Below are positions 63,643 to 64,000 of a stretch of 64,000 nucleotides of DNA, one piece after another (position 1 is the stretch's first letter; the number at the start of each line of letters is the position of its first letter). The stretch spans positions 124,001 through 188,000 of the forward strand of contig JAUZSN010000002.1 of NCBI GenBank assembly GCA_030949405.1. Direction: 5' to 3'. The DNA comes from Methylococcales bacterium (GTDB lineage: Bacteria; Pseudomonadota; Gammaproteobacteria; Methylococcales; Methylomonadaceae). Made by a program: the position numbers and the translations under genes. The notes beneath the pieces are model-generated. The model saw nothing but the letters and a program-made list of their open reading frames with translations. It was not told where the DNA came from and did no database searches.

Positions 63643-63703
63643 TTAAGTGTTTTGTGCATCCCACCTAACAATTTTTTTATTTAATTGGATGCGGAGAATT
63701 AAT

Positions 63704-64000
63704 AGACTTGTTCTTTAAGAAGAAGTTAATATATCATGTTAAAATTCCATAGGATAGCCGCTAAAAAAGAAAATAAATCTTTTACACCTTCTTTTTTATT
63801 TCTAAACTTGTCAACTAGGCATCTATATCTTTTCATTCCACCGATTACATGCTCAACAATGACTCTTTCACGACTCATCTCTTTGTTTTCTTTTTTTTGA
63901 TTTTCTGTTAATGTTGGGTTTGGATTATGCTTAGATTTATTTGGTTTTTTATGAGGAATATTTACCGAATTAGTTTTATATTCATTATTAAACCCCAAAT
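63704..64000 (-). mobile_element. IS5-like insertion sequence, copy 3 (cut by window end)
   Basis: The first 297 bases of the same element as at 19644 and 36587, starting with agacttgttcttt and preceded by aat. It includes the transposase C-terminus (63726 onward, SRERVIVEHVIGGMKRYRC), in frame as in copy 1 at the ENQKKENKEM run. The rest lies beyond the window. Confidence 0.9.

Noticed and set aside
63334-63671. Two minus-strand ORFs across the tandem repeats
   Set aside because: They encode the same repeated peptide and overlap palindromes. There is no ribosome site or recognisable domain.

Overview
The window is AT-rich, densely coded DNA from a gammaproteobacterium. Supporting genes are a yggT-proC pair, mazG, rnhA, a CysZ-like gene, a DUF3581 gene, NnrS and an Sfp-type transferase. 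Sulfur oxidation (soxA), an alginate-export-type outer-membrane protein and a very large multihaem cytochrome locus fit a methanotroph (Methylococcales) or a sulfur oxidiser (Thiotrichales/Beggiatoaceae-like). The sequence alone does not decide between them. The region is rich in mobile DNA, and many genes carry single-base frameshifts in homopolymers, so some 'pseudogenes' may be assembly artefacts.

Layout. 1-5.4 kb: the end of a UDP-glucose dehydrogenase gene, then a minus-strand TerY-P-type operon (two vWA proteins, a PP2C phosphatase with an in-frame TAA, and a zinc-ribbon kinase). 5.5-13.5 kb: pyrG, frameshifted rarA, mtnA, a cysZ-like gene, an MMPL/RND exporter and an Ala-rich lipoprotein. 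13.7-19.4 kb: a 50-aa membrane protein, a LysR regulator, a methyltransferase, a rhodanese, and the adaptor plus ABC pair of a type I secretion system. 19.6-24.1 kb: an IS5-like element, an IS630 remnant, an IS4-like element with an extra inverted arm, and an acyltransferase whose C-terminus is encoded by that arm. 24.2-35.9 kb: housekeeping genes (yggT, proC, mltD, rnhA, mazG, a PfkB kinase, dgkA, gcvH), with frameshifted nnrS, a cyclase-like protein and several palindromic dispersed repeats. 36-43.9 kb: a graveyard containing a haemerythrin-PAS-GGDEF gene split by a second IS5-like copy, a PDC-sensor gene truncated near an ISAzo13 remnant and an ORF-less group II intron, an integron-type integrase remnant and a broken RHH antitoxin. 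An intact alginate-export-like protein and a GIY-YIG protein lie among them.

44-57.6 kb is the centrepiece: ten tightly packed minus-strand genes encoding seven multihaem c-type cytochromes (57 CXXCH motifs plus three CX3CH/CX4CH variants), a NapH-like polyferredoxin, an outer-membrane beta-barrel and a small Cys-rich membrane protein. The set has the parts expected of a path from the quinone pool through periplasmic cytochromes and an outer-membrane conduit to a 20-haem NHL-propeller cytochrome. I infer an extracellular or long-range electron-transfer system; direction and substrate are unknown.

57.8-64 kb: DUF3581, a CvfB-like RNA-binding protein, an Sfp-type phosphopantetheinyl transferase overlapping a monohaem soxA, which overlaps moeA, then a truncated DUF2281 gene, a dispersed repeat, two identical 149-bp tandem units and a third IS5-like copy cut by the window edge.
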